In this document: positions 49,108 through 57,582 of the stretch, in pieces | Position numbering within the stretch: the first letter of the stretch is position 1 | Layout of the letters: each line of letters opens with the position of its first letter | NCBI RefSeq assembly: GCF_004364555.1 | Contig: NZ_SOAM01000001.1 | Coordinates: 1,054,001 to 1,118,000 of the forward strand | Reading direction: 5' to 3' | DNA from: Amnibacterium kyonggiense | Lineage (GTDB): Bacteria > Actinomycetota > Actinomycetes > Actinomycetales > Microbacteriaceae | Length of the DNA: 64,000 bases | Program-made: the position numbers and the translations under genes | The notes under the pieces: generated by a model | Told to the model about the DNA's origin: nothing | Database searches by the model: none | What the model saw: the letters and a program-made list of their open reading frames with translations, nothing else

Positions 49108-49394
49108 GAGACCGTCTCGACGAAGATCGTCTCCACGTCCGTGTGCTCCACGAGCGCTCCCACGCGGTCGCGCCAGTCCGGGCGGACGAGCGCGCCGAGG
49201 TCGTCGAGCACGTGCTCCGGGTCGCCCTCGAACTCGAACACCGTCACCGTGGAGCGCTCGTCGACCGTCGAGTGCGAGACCGTGACCCGCGCCGGGTAGT
49301 CCTCCCGAGCGGTGCCCTCCGGCATCCAGGCGTCGATGTACTCGTCGTCGGTGACACCCTCCTTGAGGGTCCGGACGTAGACGGCTCGCAGCAT
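49074..49394 (-). CDS. Hypothetical protein, possible dimeric alpha-beta barrel
   Basis: A 106-residue protein. MLRAVYVRTLKEGVTDDEYIDAWMPEG and STVTVFEFEGDPEHVLDDLGALVRPDWRDRVGALVEHTDVETIFVET suggest a ferredoxin-like dimeric alpha-beta barrel of the ABM/EthD/NIPSNAP kind, but no family is certain. Minus-strand CACGAT lies six bases before ATG 49394, a leaderless start. Its last 34 bases overlap the end of the M23 gene on the other strand. Confidence 0.6.
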   Translation of the reverse strand: MLRAVYVRTLKEGVTDDEYIDAWMPEGTAREDYPARVTVSHSTVDERSTVTVFEFEGDPEHVLDDLGALVRPDWRDRVGALVEHTDVETIFVETVSYGSVEAPASA

Positions 49395-49452
49395 GGACCG
49401 ATCGTGGACGGCGCACCTGGACGTGCGCCCGGGCGACGGGGGCGCGGGCCGC

Positions 49453-51030
49453 TCACGGGGTGCGCGCGGCCGACTGGCAGGACGCGACGCCGTGGCAGCG
49501 CTCGAGGGCGGCGAGCATCCGCGGCAGCCGCGGCGGCACCCCCTTCGGGGCGAGGTTCACGAGCTCGTCCGGGTCCGCGGCGGTGTCGTAGTACTCCTGC
49601 TCGCCGTCCGCGTACCGCACGTACATCGCGTCCTTCGTGCGCACCGCCTCGTACGCGGGCGGATCGGCGCTGCGCGCGTTCTGCAGGTCGGGATCGCTCG
49701 GCACACCCTGTCGATGGTGGTGCTCGACGAGCACGCCCTCCTGCCAGTCGGCCGGGTCGGCGCCGTGCCACACGGCCTTCAGGCTCGTCCCGTCGGCCTC
49801 CGGATCGGTACCGACGCCCGACACGTCGAGGAAGGTCGGCCCGAGGTCGATGCTCGAGGTGAGCGCGTCCGAGGTCGTGCCGGCGGGCACCCCCGGCCCG
49901 GTGACGACGAGCGGCACGTGGACGTCCGTGTCGAACGCGGTCTCCTTGCCGGGGGTCAGCCGGTACTCGCCCATGTGCAGGCCGTTGTCGGAGGAGAACA
50001 CGACGTAGGTGTCGTTCGCGACGCCCGCGTCGGCGACGGCGCGCCGGACGTTCTTCAGCAGGTCGTCGATCGCGAGGTCGGCCTCCAGGCGGCGCTCCCA
50101 GTCCTTCGCGATCAGCGCCTTCTCGGCGGGCCGCAGGGGCACGTGGCCCTTCAGCCACGAGGGGGCGTTCCGGACGGTCGCGTCCCACGCCGCGGTGCGC
50201 GGATACGGCACGTCCTTCATGGTGCCCGCGTAGCGCGGCGGCGGCACGTACGGGTCGTGCGGCGCGTACGTCGCGACCTCGAGCAGGAAGGGCTGCCGCG
50301 TCGCGGCCGTCGTCCGGATGAAGCCGGCCGCCTTCCGGGAGAGCACGTCGACCATGTAGTCGCTCGGCCGGTGGCCGTAGTGGACGATCCGCCCGTTCTC
50401 GTTGAGCGTGTAGCCGAACTCCGCGTAGCCGCCTCCGCCGCCGACGTCCCACTCGTCCCAGCCGGGCTCCGGGCCCATCTTCTGCGGGACGTAGCCGTTC
50501 AGGTACTTCCCCATGAACGCCGTCCGGTACCCGGCCTTCTGCATCGGTACGGCGAAGCAGTGCTGCTGGTCGCCGTACCGGTGGAAGGCGTCGATGCCGC
50601 CGTCCGTGCCGGCGTTCGTGTACACGCCGGTGTCGTGCGGGTAGCGCCCGGTGAAGATGGAGGACCGGGAGGGGCAGCACAGCGAGTCGACGACGTAGTG
50701 GCGCGACATCGTGCGCCCGGCCGCCTGCATCCGCTGCAGCTCCGGCATGTGCTGCACGAGGTTCATCGCGTAGTCGTCCGCGAGCACGAACACGATGTTC
50801 GGGTGCTGCGGGCCCGCCGGGACGTGCGGCCGTGCGACCGGCGTCGGCGACTCCGACGCCGTCGTGGTGGTCGCCGGGGCGGTGCAGGCGGCGAGGGGGA
50901 CCGCGCAGACGGCGGCGATCAGCAGCGCCGCCGCGCGGCGGAGGAGCGAGGAGCGGCGTGCGGGCGCTGCTCGACGTGTCGGGGAAGGCACCGGAGCATC
51001 ATTCCCGCTCCCGCCGCTCCCCGGGAGCAT
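49453..51030 (-). CDS. Arylsulfatase-family lipoprotein
   Basis: A 525-residue exported protein. A basic start (RRAAPARRSSLLRR) leads to a hydrophobic segment and the lipobox LAAC (Cys about residue 42), then a Thr/Ser/Pro linker. The mature part is a type I sulfatase: PNIVFVLADDYAMNL with the metal Asp pair, CCPSRSSIFTGRYPHD as the formylglycine motif (Cys-x-Pro-Ser-Arg), KYLNGYVPQKMGPEPGWDEW and FSSDNGLHMGEYRL with the distal metal Asp-Asn. It would need formylglycine-generating enzyme, not seen here. ATG 51030 is five bases after the DksA-like stop, implying co-transcription with ABC-F and DksA-like genes. Confidence 0.9.
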   Translation of the reverse strand: MLPGSGGSGNDAPVPSPTRRAAPARRSSLLRRAAALLIAAVCAVPLAACTAPATTTTASESPTPVARPHVPAGPQHPNIVFVLADDYAMNLVQHMPELQRMQAAGRTMSRHYVVDSLCCPSRSSIFTGRYPHDTGVYTNAGTDGGIDAFHRYGDQQHCFAVPMQKAGYRTAFMGKYLNGYVPQKMGPEPGWDEWDVGGGGGYAEFGYTLNENGRIVHYGHRPSDYMVDVLSRKAAGFIRTTAATRQPFLLEVATYAPHDPYVPPPRYAGTMKDVPYPRTAAWDATVRNAPSWLKGHVPLRPAEKALIAKDWERRLEADLAIDDLLKNVRRAVADAGVANDTYVVFSSDNGLHMGEYRLTPGKETAFDTDVHVPLVVTGPGVPAGTTSDALTSSIDLGPTFLDVSGVGTDPEADGTSLKAVWHGADPADWQEGVLVEHHHRQGVPSDPDLQNARSADPPAYEAVRTKDAMYVRYADGEQEYYDTAADPDELVNLAPKGVPPRLPRMLAALERCHGVASCQSAARTP

Positions 51031-51035
51031 CGCGG

Positions 51036-51374
51036 TCAGGCGTGGCGGATGCAGCGGTCCGTCGTCGGCCGGGCTTCGAGGCGGCCCGGCGCGATCGGCT
51101 CGCCGCAGACCGCGCAGACGCCGTCCGTGCCGTCCGCGATCCGGGTCAGCGCGGCGTCGATCTCGGCGAGGCGCTGCCGGAGGCCGCCCCGGAGGGCGTC
51201 CGCCTGCGACCACTCGAACCCGATCGTCGCGCCCTCCGGATCGTGCTCGTCGTCCGCGTTCGCGTCCGCCCGCGCCGCCGTCATCGCGTCGATGCGCTCG
51301 CCGGCCGCGCGGAGCTCCGCCTCCGTCTCCGCACGGAGGGCGTGCAGCCGCGCCTCAACGGGCGCGCTGGACAT
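51036..51374 (-). CDS. TraR/DksA-type zinc-finger protein
   Basis: A 112-residue protein. Residues 5-75 form a charged helical hairpin (VEARLHALRAETEAELRAAGERIDAM, QRLAEIDAALTRI), followed by the zinc finger CAVCGEPIAPGRLEARPTTDRCIRHA. The last metal position is His rather than Cys (C-x2-C, C-x2-H). DksA-like proteins bind RNA polymerase through the secondary channel; actinobacterial versions are poorly studied and may act differently. Its start overlaps the ABC-F 3' end by 20 bases and the sulfatase begins five bases after its stop. Confidence 0.88.
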   Translation of the reverse strand: MSSAPVEARLHALRAETEAELRAAGERIDAMTAARADANADDEHDPEGATIGFEWSQADALRGGLRQRLAEIDAALTRIADGTDGVCAVCGEPIAPGRLEARPTTDRCIRHA

Positions 51375-53037
51375 GCCCCACCGCCCAGTCGGGGCGGTCC
51401 GACTCGCGGACGCGCCCGTCCGCGTCGAAGACGAGGAACCGGTCGAAGCCGCGCGCGAACCAGCGGTCGTGCGTCACCGTGACGACCGCGCCCTCGAAGC
51501 GGGCGAGGGCCTCCTCCAGCGCCTCCGCCGACTCGAAGTCGAGGTTGTCGGTCGGCTCGTCGAGCAGCAGGAGCGTCGTGCCCTCGAGCTCGAGCAGCAG
51601 GATCTGGAACCGCGCCTGCTGGCCGCCGGAGAGGCTCTCGAACCGCTGCTCCGCGCTCTTCACGAGCCCGTACCGCCCGAGGACGGAGGACGCCCCGCCG
51701 CGGTCGAGCCCCGCGCGGTGGGGCGATCCCGCGTCGAGGATCTCGAGCAGGGTGCGGCCGACGAACTCCGGGTGCTCGTGGGTCTGGTTGAAGTAGCCCG
51801 TCCGGACGCGGTTGCCGAGGCGGGCCGTGCCGGTGTGCGCGACCGGGTCGCCGACCGCCTCCGTGTCGACTCGGTGCTCGTCCATCTGCCGCAGCAGGCG
51901 GAGGAAGTGGCTCTTGCCGGAGCCGTTGCTGCCGAGCACCGCGACGCGGTCGCCGAACCAGATCTCGGTCGAGAACGGCCGCATCAGGCCCGTCAGCTCG
52001 AGGCGTTCGCAGACGATCGCCCGCTTCGCGGTCCGGCCGCCGGCGAGCCGCATCTGCACCTGCTCGGGGACCGGCGCGGACTCCGGCATGCCCTCCGCGC
52101 GGAAGCGCTCGAGCCGGGTGCGGGCGGCCTGCAGCCGCGACGCCATGTCGGAGTTGTAGGCGGCCTTCGCCTTGTACATCGCGACGAGGTCCTTGAGCTT
52201 CTGCTCCTCCTCGAACCAGCGGCGGCGCACCTCGTCGAGCCGCTCGTTGCGGTCGATCCGCGCCTGGCGGTAGGACTCCAGGCCGCCGCCGTGCAGCCAG
52301 AGGCGCGCACCGGCGGCGCCGCGCTCGAGCGTCGCGACGGCGGACGCGCAGCGCGCGATCACCTCGCGGTCGTGCGTGACGAGGAGCACCGTCTGCGGCG
52401 ATTCGCGGACGATCCGCTCGAGCCACTCCTTGCCCGGCACGTCGAGGTAGTTGTCCGGCTCGTCGAGCAGCAGGACGTCGTCCGGGCCGCTGAAGAGGCT
52501 CTCGAGCACGAGGCGCTTCTGCTCGCCGCCCGACAGCGTCGCCGCTCGGCGGTGCTGCACGCGGTCGAACGGGACGTGCAGCGCCTCGAGCGTCGCCGAG
52601 TCCCAGCGCACCTCCTCGTCGTAGCCGCCCGCGTCGCCCCAGTCCGCGAGAGCGCGGGCGTACGCCATCTGCGCACGCTCGTCGTCGGAGGTGAGCCCGT
52701 GGTCGGCCAACATCTGCTCCTCGGCCGCGTCGACGGCGGCCGCGGCGGCCCGGATCGCCGGCGGGCTCGTGGTCAGCAGGAGGTCGCGGACCGTTGCGTC
52801 GCCGCCGACCGATCCGATGAACTGGCGCATCACGCCGAGCCGTCCCGACAGTGCGCGCTGCCCCTCCTGCACCGGGACGCGGCCGTCGAGCAGGCCGAGC
52901 AGCGTCGTCTTGCCGATGCCGTTCGGACCGACGAGCGCGACCTTCGCGCCGTCGCCGATGCGGAGCGAGACGTCGTTCAGCAGCGGTCTGCCGTCGTCGA
53001 GGGCGTGGTCGACGTGGGCGAGCTCGAGCTGCGCCAC
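51355..53037 (-). CDS. ABC-F family ATPase
   Basis: A 560-residue soluble protein with two ABC domains and no membrane part. Domain 1 has GPNGIGKTT, LSGGEQKRL and VLLLDEPDNYLD. Domain 2 has GSNGSGKSH, LSGGQQARF and LLLLDEPTDNLD. Between them is the helical interdomain linker (RRRWFEEEQKLKDLVAMYKAKAAYNSDMASRLQ) that reaches into the ribosomal P/E region. ABC-F proteins rescue stalled ribosomes or protect against ribosome-targeting antibiotics; which role applies here cannot be told. GTG 53037 is preceded by GGAGG six bases upstream. It heads an operon with the DksA-like and sulfatase genes. Confidence 0.9.
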   Translation of the reverse strand: MAQLELAHVDHALDDGRPLLNDVSLRIGDGAKVALVGPNGIGKTTLLGLLDGRVPVQEGQRALSGRLGVMRQFIGSVGGDATVRDLLLTTSPPAIRAAAAAVDAAEEQMLADHGLTSDDERAQMAYARALADWGDAGGYDEEVRWDSATLEALHVPFDRVQHRRAATLSGGEQKRLVLESLFSGPDDVLLLDEPDNYLDVPGKEWLERIVRESPQTVLLVTHDREVIARCASAVATLERGAAGARLWLHGGGLESYRQARIDRNERLDEVRRRWFEEEQKLKDLVAMYKAKAAYNSDMASRLQAARTRLERFRAEGMPESAPVPEQVQMRLAGGRTAKRAIVCERLELTGLMRPFSTEIWFGDRVAVLGSNGSGKSHFLRLLRQMDEHRVDTEAVGDPVAHTGTARLGNRVRTGYFNQTHEHPEFVGRTLLEILDAGSPHRAGLDRGGASSVLGRYGLVKSAEQRFESLSGGQQARFQILLLELEGTTLLLLDEPTDNLDFESAEALEEALARFEGAVVTVTHDRWFARGFDRFLVFDADGRVRESDRPDWAVGHVQRAR

Positions 53038-53121
53038 GGGGATCCTCCGGGGTCGCGGCGCGATGGCCGGCCGCAGATCGCAGCCGACCAGGGTGCCCGA
53101 ACCGGGCACGACTCGCAACCG

Positions 53122-53173
53122 CGCTCTGCGTTTCGGAGGAAGCGCGGTCCTCCGAAACGAAGAGTGCAGAGCG
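53122..53173 (-). terminator. Hairpin after aldo/keto reductase (family 2)
   Basis: A perfect 12-base stem CGTTTCGGAGGA (53129-53140) and TCCTCCGAAACG (53148-53159) with loop AGCGCGG is extended, after a seven-base bulge AAGAGTG, by CGCTCTG (53122-53128) and CAGAGCG (53167-53173). It begins just beyond the stop of the minus-strand aldo/keto reductase. The ACGAAGAGTG tail matches the other family 2 hairpins. Confidence 0.75.
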
Positions 53174-53174
53174 G

Positions 53175-54176
53175 CTACCAGGCGTAGTCCTCCGGCGCGG
53201 GCCGGTGGCCCGGGAAGATCGCGTCGAGACGGGCGAGCGCGTCCGCGTCCAGCCGGACGTCGAGCGCGCGGATGCCGGACTCCAGCTGCTCCATCGTGCG
53301 CGGGCCGATGATCGGCGCGGTCACCGCGGGCTGGTGGAGGAGCCACGCGAGGGCGACGTCGCCGGGCTCGTGGCCGAGCTCGTCCGCGAAGTCCTCGTAC
53401 TGCTCGATCTGCTCGCGGTGCGCCTCGAGCGCCTCCTTCGCACGGCCGGAGGTGCGGCGGCTCGAGTCGCGCTCCTTCTTCAGGACGCCGCCGAGGAGCC
53501 CGCCCTGCAGCGGCGACCACGGGATGATCCCGATGCCGTTGTGCTCGGCCGCCGGGATCACCTCGAGCTCGATCGTCCGCGCGAGCAGGTTGTAGAGCGA
53601 CTGCTCCGACACGAGCCCCGTGAAGTTCCGCTTCCGCGCGGCCTCCTGCGCGGTCGCGAGGTGCCAGCCGGCGAAGTTGCTGCTGCCGGCGTACAGGATC
53701 TTGCCCTGCTGCACGGCGACCTCCATCGCCTGCCAGATCTCGTCCCAGGGCGTCTCCCGATCGACGTGGTGGAACTGGTACAGGTCGATGTGGTCCGTCT
53801 GGAGGCGCCGCAGGCTCGCGTCGAGCGCGTGCCGGATGTTCAGGGCGGAGAGCTTCCCGCCGTTCGGCCACGAGTCGCGCTCGCCGAACGGCATGTCCCC
53901 GTAGAGCTTCGTGGCGAGCACCGTGCGCTCGCGGCGGCCGCCGCCCTGCGCGAACCACCGGCCGAGGATCGACTCGGTGCCGCCCGGGCCGGTCCTGCCG
54001 CCGTACCGGTTCGCGGTGTCGAAGAAGTTGATGCCGGCGTCGTGGGCGGCGTCCATGATGCGGAAGCTGTCGGCCTCCTCCGCCTCCATCCCGAAGTTCA
54101 TCGTGCCGAGCACGAGGCGTGAGACGGAGAGGCCCGAGCGGCCGAGGTGGGTGTACTGCATCGGTGCTGTCTGCAT
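53175..54176 (-). CDS. Aldo/keto reductase
   Basis: A 333-residue TIM-barrel reductase: YTHLGRSGLSVSRLVLGTMNFG, INFFDTANRYGG (Asp and Tyr), VLATKLYGDMP (Lys), DLYQFHHVDRETPW (His), YAGSSNFAGWHLATAQ and PIIGPRTMEQLESGIRAL. It resembles YhdN/general-stress aldo/keto reductases and differs clearly from the one at 25861-26910. ATG 54176 is preceded by minus-strand CAGGCT seven bases upstream; an ATG at 54161 is the conventional family start and would remove five residues. The family 2 hairpin follows its stop. Confidence 0.9.
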   Translation of the reverse strand: MQTAPMQYTHLGRSGLSVSRLVLGTMNFGMEAEEADSFRIMDAAHDAGINFFDTANRYGGRTGPGGTESILGRWFAQGGGRRERTVLATKLYGDMPFGERDSWPNGGKLSALNIRHALDASLRRLQTDHIDLYQFHHVDRETPWDEIWQAMEVAVQQGKILYAGSSNFAGWHLATAQEAARKRNFTGLVSEQSLYNLLARTIELEVIPAAEHNGIGIIPWSPLQGGLLGGVLKKERDSSRRTSGRAKEALEAHREQIEQYEDFADELGHEPGDVALAWLLHQPAVTAPIIGPRTMEQLESGIRALDVRLDADALARLDAIFPGHRPAPEDYAW

Positions 54177-54337
54177 GCGCGAAAGCCTGCGCCTCCGTGA
54201 TCGCGCGGCACCTGTGTCCGGTCTCGACGTGCGACGAGCCCGTTCTGGGGGTGAGCACGTCCCCGCGGCACGGATCGTCGCAGGTTCACTTCAGCCAAGA
54301 GCGCATCCACTGTTCCAGCGCTCGGTCGAGGAGACCC

Positions 54338-56500
54338 GTGTTCCACCGCACCGCCCAGGCGCCCTGCCGCCTGTCCACCCGCCGCCGCCTCACACTCGGA
54401 GGGCTCGTCATGACCGGCGCGCTCACCGCGGGCGCCTTCGTCTCCACCCCCGCGTTCGCCGACGCGGCCACCCAGGTCTCGAGCATGAGCGACCTGACCG
54501 ATGCGCTCGCTGCGCACGACCCCAGCATCCGGCTGACGCAGTCCCTCGACGCGGGCGGCACCCTGACCGGCGAGGACGTCGAGGTCCCGACGCAGCTCGA
54601 CCTCAACGGCTTCGACCTCACCACGAACGGCGTCTGGGTCGAGGCGAACGCCTCGCTCAGCGTCATCGACTCGACGGCGACCCCCGACGGCGGCTCGAAC
54701 TCGCACCTCACGGTCACCGCGCCCGCGTTCGGCGCCGTCCCGGCGGTCGACCTGGCCAGCGGATCGACCCTCCACGTCACCGACGTCGACGCGACCTTCC
54801 TCGGTGCGCAGGGCGGGGCCGGCATCTCCGGCACGGCGGACTCGAGCTTCATCGCCGACGGCTCGGCGTCCGTCGAGGCCCGGGGATCGGACGACACCAC
54901 CCACGGCGGCGGCGCGGGCATCGGCGGAGCGGCCGGACAGCCGGGCATCCACGTCACGGTCGACGGGAGCGCGCAGGTCCGCGCGTACGGCGGCACGGGC
55001 GCGGCCGGCGTCGGCGGCGGCTTCGGTGCGGCCGGCGGCGACGTCCACGTCGCGGGCGGCGCCCTCCAGGCCGACCCGGGCGACTCGATCGACGCGACCG
55101 ACGTCCGGGCGAGCGCGATCGGCGCCGGCGAGAACGCGACGGCGCTCGGCTTCGGCGGTCTGCGGATCGACGACGGCGCCTCCGTCTCGCTCGACAGCGA
55201 CACCCCCCTCGTCCTGCCCGCCGATGCGGTGGTGCACAACGCGGGCGGCATCCTCATGAACCCGGGTTACGTCGACCCGACGGGTCGCGTCGTGCTGGGC
55301 TCCGGCACGATCGACAACACGGGCTCCATCACCGCGCAGGACGCGAACGGCGACGCGATCGATCCGGACCAGCTGATCGACTCGACGGTGAAGGTCACGG
55401 GCAGCAACTACCGCATCACCGTCGACCCGAACGGCGGCACGATCACGGGCGCGAACGGCACCAGCCGGCACCTGATGTCGAACTCCCTCGGCGACCTCCT
55501 CGGCTACGGCTACTCGGTCGCGGCCCCGTCCGGCCCGGCGTACTTCCAGGGCTGGAACACGAAGGCCGACGGCACCGGGACCGATGTCGCCGACCTCGAG
55601 CAGGGCGACCTCGCCGCGCTCGGCACGAGCACCGACGGCACCCCGGTGTCGGCGACGCTCTACGCGAAGTTCGTGACCGACCCGGCCCCCGCCCCGGAGC
55701 CCGAGGGCCCCGTGCTCGCCGACCCGATCCGCTCGACGGTGAAGATCGGCCACACGGTGCGGCTGGTCCTCGGATCGAGCACCGTCCCCGCCACCTACCG
55801 GATCGTCTCGGGCTCGCTCCCGAAGGGCGTCGTGCTCGACCGCGCCACCGGCGTGATCAGCGGCACGCCCTCCGCGGCCGGCTCCTGGTACGTCGAGGTG
55901 GAGGCGACGAACGACGGCGGTTCGGCGTCGACCACCGTCCTCATCACCGTGCCCGAGGTCAAGGACCTGCTCCACACCCGGAACCACGTCCCGGCCGTCG
56001 CCCTCGGTGCGGCGAAGGTGCCGCTGCACGTCGCCGGCTTCAAGAAGGGCGAGCACTGGACGGTGAAGGTGGACGGCAAGGTCGTGCACCGCGGCGTCAT
56101 GAAGAAGGCCGGCACGCTCTCGGTCACCGTGCACCTCAAGAAGGCGCTGCGCGACAGGTCGCACACGATCAGCATCTCGGGCTCCCGGAAGGTGACGGAC
56201 CGGTCCACGCGGGCTGCGACGACCGTCACCGTGACGTCCCTCGCGGCGAGGAAGACGTTCACGATGAAGAGCGTCGCCGGCTACGACGGCCACAAGTACG
56301 TCGTGATCGGGCGCCTGGCCGCGGGCGAGCGGGTCGTCGTCAAGGACGGCGCGAAGGTGATCGCCTCGGGCCACGCGGCACTCGACGGGACCTTCGTCCT
56401 CCCGCAGTCGAAGGCCGGCAAGGGCACCAGCAAGCTGACCGTGCACGGCGCGACGGCGAAGCGCGCCGGGAAGCTGACGGTGAAGAACCCGAAGCGCTGA
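54338..56500 (+). CDS. Secreted multi-domain repeat protein (beta-helix-like, Flg_new and He_PIG domains)
   Basis: A 720-residue exported protein. The signal peptide has a basic stretch RLSTRRRLTLGG, a hydrophobic core and a cleavage region TPAFADA near residue 43. Residues about 45-330 are Gly/Asp/Thr-rich with repeated short strands (GIGGAAGQPGIHVTVDGSAQV), like a parallel beta-helix. FQGWNTKADGTGTDV...LYAKF (about 401-447) is a Listeria-Bacteroides repeat (Flg_new). A Pro-rich linker follows, then YRIVSGSLPKGVVLDRATGVISGTPSAAG (about 487-530) is a putative Ig (He_PIG) domain, and the last 170 residues are Lys-rich Ig-like strands. No LPxTG or C-terminal helix, so it is released or charge-bound to the wall. 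GAGGAG precedes the GTG. Confidence 0.8.
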   Translation: MFHRTAQAPCRLSTRRRLTLGGLVMTGALTAGAFVSTPAFADAATQVSSMSDLTDALAAHDPSIRLTQSLDAGGTLTGEDVEVPTQLDLNGFDLTTNGVWVEANASLSVIDSTATPDGGSNSHLTVTAPAFGAVPAVDLASGSTLHVTDVDATFLGAQGGAGISGTADSSFIADGSASVEARGSDDTTHGGGAGIGGAAGQPGIHVTVDGSAQVRAYGGTGAAGVGGGFGAAGGDVHVAGGALQADPGDSIDATDVRASAIGAGENATALGFGGLRIDDGASVSLDSDTPLVLPADAVVHNAGGILMNPGYVDPTGRVVLGSGTIDNTGSITAQDANGDAIDPDQLIDSTVKVTGSNYRITVDPNGGTITGANGTSRHLMSNSLGDLLGYGYSVAAPSGPAYFQGWNTKADGTGTDVADLEQGDLAALGTSTDGTPVSATLYAKFVTDPAPAPEPEGPVLADPIRSTVKIGHTVRLVLGSSTVPATYRIVSGSLPKGVVLDRATGVISGTPSAAGSWYVEVEATNDGGSASTTVLITVPEVKDLLHTRNHVPAVALGAAKVPLHVAGFKKGEHWTVKVDGKVVHRGVMKKAGTLSVTVHLKKALRDRSHTISISGSRKVTDRSTRAATTVTVTSLAARKTFTMKSVAGYDGHKYVVIGRLAAGERVVVKDGAKVIASGHAALDGTFVLPQSKAGKGTSKLTVHGATAKRAGKLTVKNPKR

Positions 56501-56513
56501 CGTCCAGACGCTC

Positions 56514-56554
56514 AGGGGCCCGTGGCCCGGCACACCGCCGGGCCACGGGCCCCT
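56514..56554 (+). terminator. Strong GC-rich terminator after the secreted protein gene
   Basis: Eighteen-base perfect arms AGGGGCCCGTGGCCCGGC (56514-56531) and GCCGGGCCACGGGCCCCT (56537-56554) enclose a five-base loop ACACC, 14 bases after the stop. CGTCGTC follows rather than a T-tract. It is one of the most stable hairpins in the window. Confidence 0.85.
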
Positions 56555-56593
56555 CGTCGTCCGCTCGAAACATCGGCCCGGGAGGATGAGGGC

Positions 56594-57577
56594 GTGACCC
56601 GTGATCTCGCGCAGCTCCCCAAAGGCCATCTCCACCTGCACTTCGAGGCGAGCACCCGCCCGCTGACGCTGCGCGACTTCGCGGCCGAGGCGGACGCGCC
56701 CGTGCCGTCGTGGACGGACTTCGCCGACTTCCTCGACTTCCAGGACGCGTACGGGGAGGTGCTCGCGCTCATCCGGCGCCCGGAGCAGCTCGAGCGGATC
56801 ATGACCGAGATGGCCGATGACGCGAAGGCGGACGGCGTCGTCTACGTCGAGGTGACGCTCGCGCCGGTGCTGCACGCCCACCTCTTCGACGGCGACGCGG
56901 AGGCGGTCCTGCGGTTCCTGCTCGCTGCCGCGGAGCGCGAGGAGGAGCGGACGGGCGTCGTGATCCGGGCCATGATCGCCTCCGCGCGGGTGATGTCCGT
57001 CGAGCTCGCGCTCGAGGACGCCCGGCTGGCCGCGCAGTACGCCGGCCGCGGCGTCGTCTCCTACGGCCTGCACTCCGACGAGCGCGGCGCTCCCGCCGCG
57101 CCCTTCGCGGCGGCCTTCGACATCGCCCGCGAGGCCGGGCTGCTCATCACCCCGCACGCCGGCGAGCTGGAGGGCCCCGAATCCGTGCGCGAGGCGATCG
57201 AGGTGCTCCGCGCGGACCGCGTCCTGCACGGGGTGCGTGTGATCGAGGACCCGGAGCTGACGGCGGAGGTCGCCCGGCTCGGCGTGACGCTCGACGTCTG
57301 CCCGAGCTCGAACGTCGTGCTGCACGTCGTGCCCGACCTGGAGCACCACCCGCTGCCCGCGCTGCTCGCCGCCGGGGTCAGCTGCTCGATCAACGCCGAC
57401 GACCCCATCCAGTTCGGGCCGAACGTGCTCGAGGAGTACGAGCTCGCCCGTGAGCGGCTCGGCCTCACCGACGAGCAGCTCGCGGGCTGCGCCCGGGCCT
57501 CCATCACCGCGTCCGGCGCCCCGGAGGACGTGCAGACCCGCGCGCTCGCCGGCATCGACGCCTGGCTCGCCGCCTGA
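56594..57577 (+). CDS. Adenosine/adenine deaminase-like metallohydrolase
   Basis: A 327-residue TIM-barrel deaminase. PKGHLHLHFEAS holds the HxH metal ligands, GLHSDERG and ITPHAGELEGPESVREAIEVLRADRVLHG carry the catalytic Glu and His, and SINADDPIQFGPNVLEEYELA is the metal Asp region. This is the adenosine deaminase (Add) family; the leading PKGHLHLHFEAS differs from the usual PKAELHLHLEG, so the substrate may be adenosine, adenine or another purine. The GTG at 56594 has GAGGAT six bases upstream, overlapping a purine-rich GGGAGGATGAGGG that could also act as a ribosome site. Confidence 0.85.
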   Translation: MTRDLAQLPKGHLHLHFEASTRPLTLRDFAAEADAPVPSWTDFADFLDFQDAYGEVLALIRRPEQLERIMTEMADDAKADGVVYVEVTLAPVLHAHLFDGDAEAVLRFLLAAAEREEERTGVVIRAMIASARVMSVELALEDARLAAQYAGRGVVSYGLHSDERGAPAAPFAAAFDIAREAGLLITPHAGELEGPESVREAIEVLRADRVLHGVRVIEDPELTAEVARLGVTLDVCPSSNVVLHVVPDLEHHPLPALLAAGVSCSINADDPIQFGPNVLEEYELARERLGLTDEQLAGCARASITASGAPEDVQTRALAGIDAWLAA

Positions 57578-57582
57578 CTTCC

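Noticed and set aside
51355-54258. Very long open frames antisense to or extending real genes, for example a 967-residue frame here and 1119-1264-residue frames around 8-11 kb and 49-53 kb
   Set aside because: They arise from the high GC content; protein motifs and codon patterns support only the shorter genes listed, and the extra parts are Arg/Ala/Pro-rich with no family resemblance.
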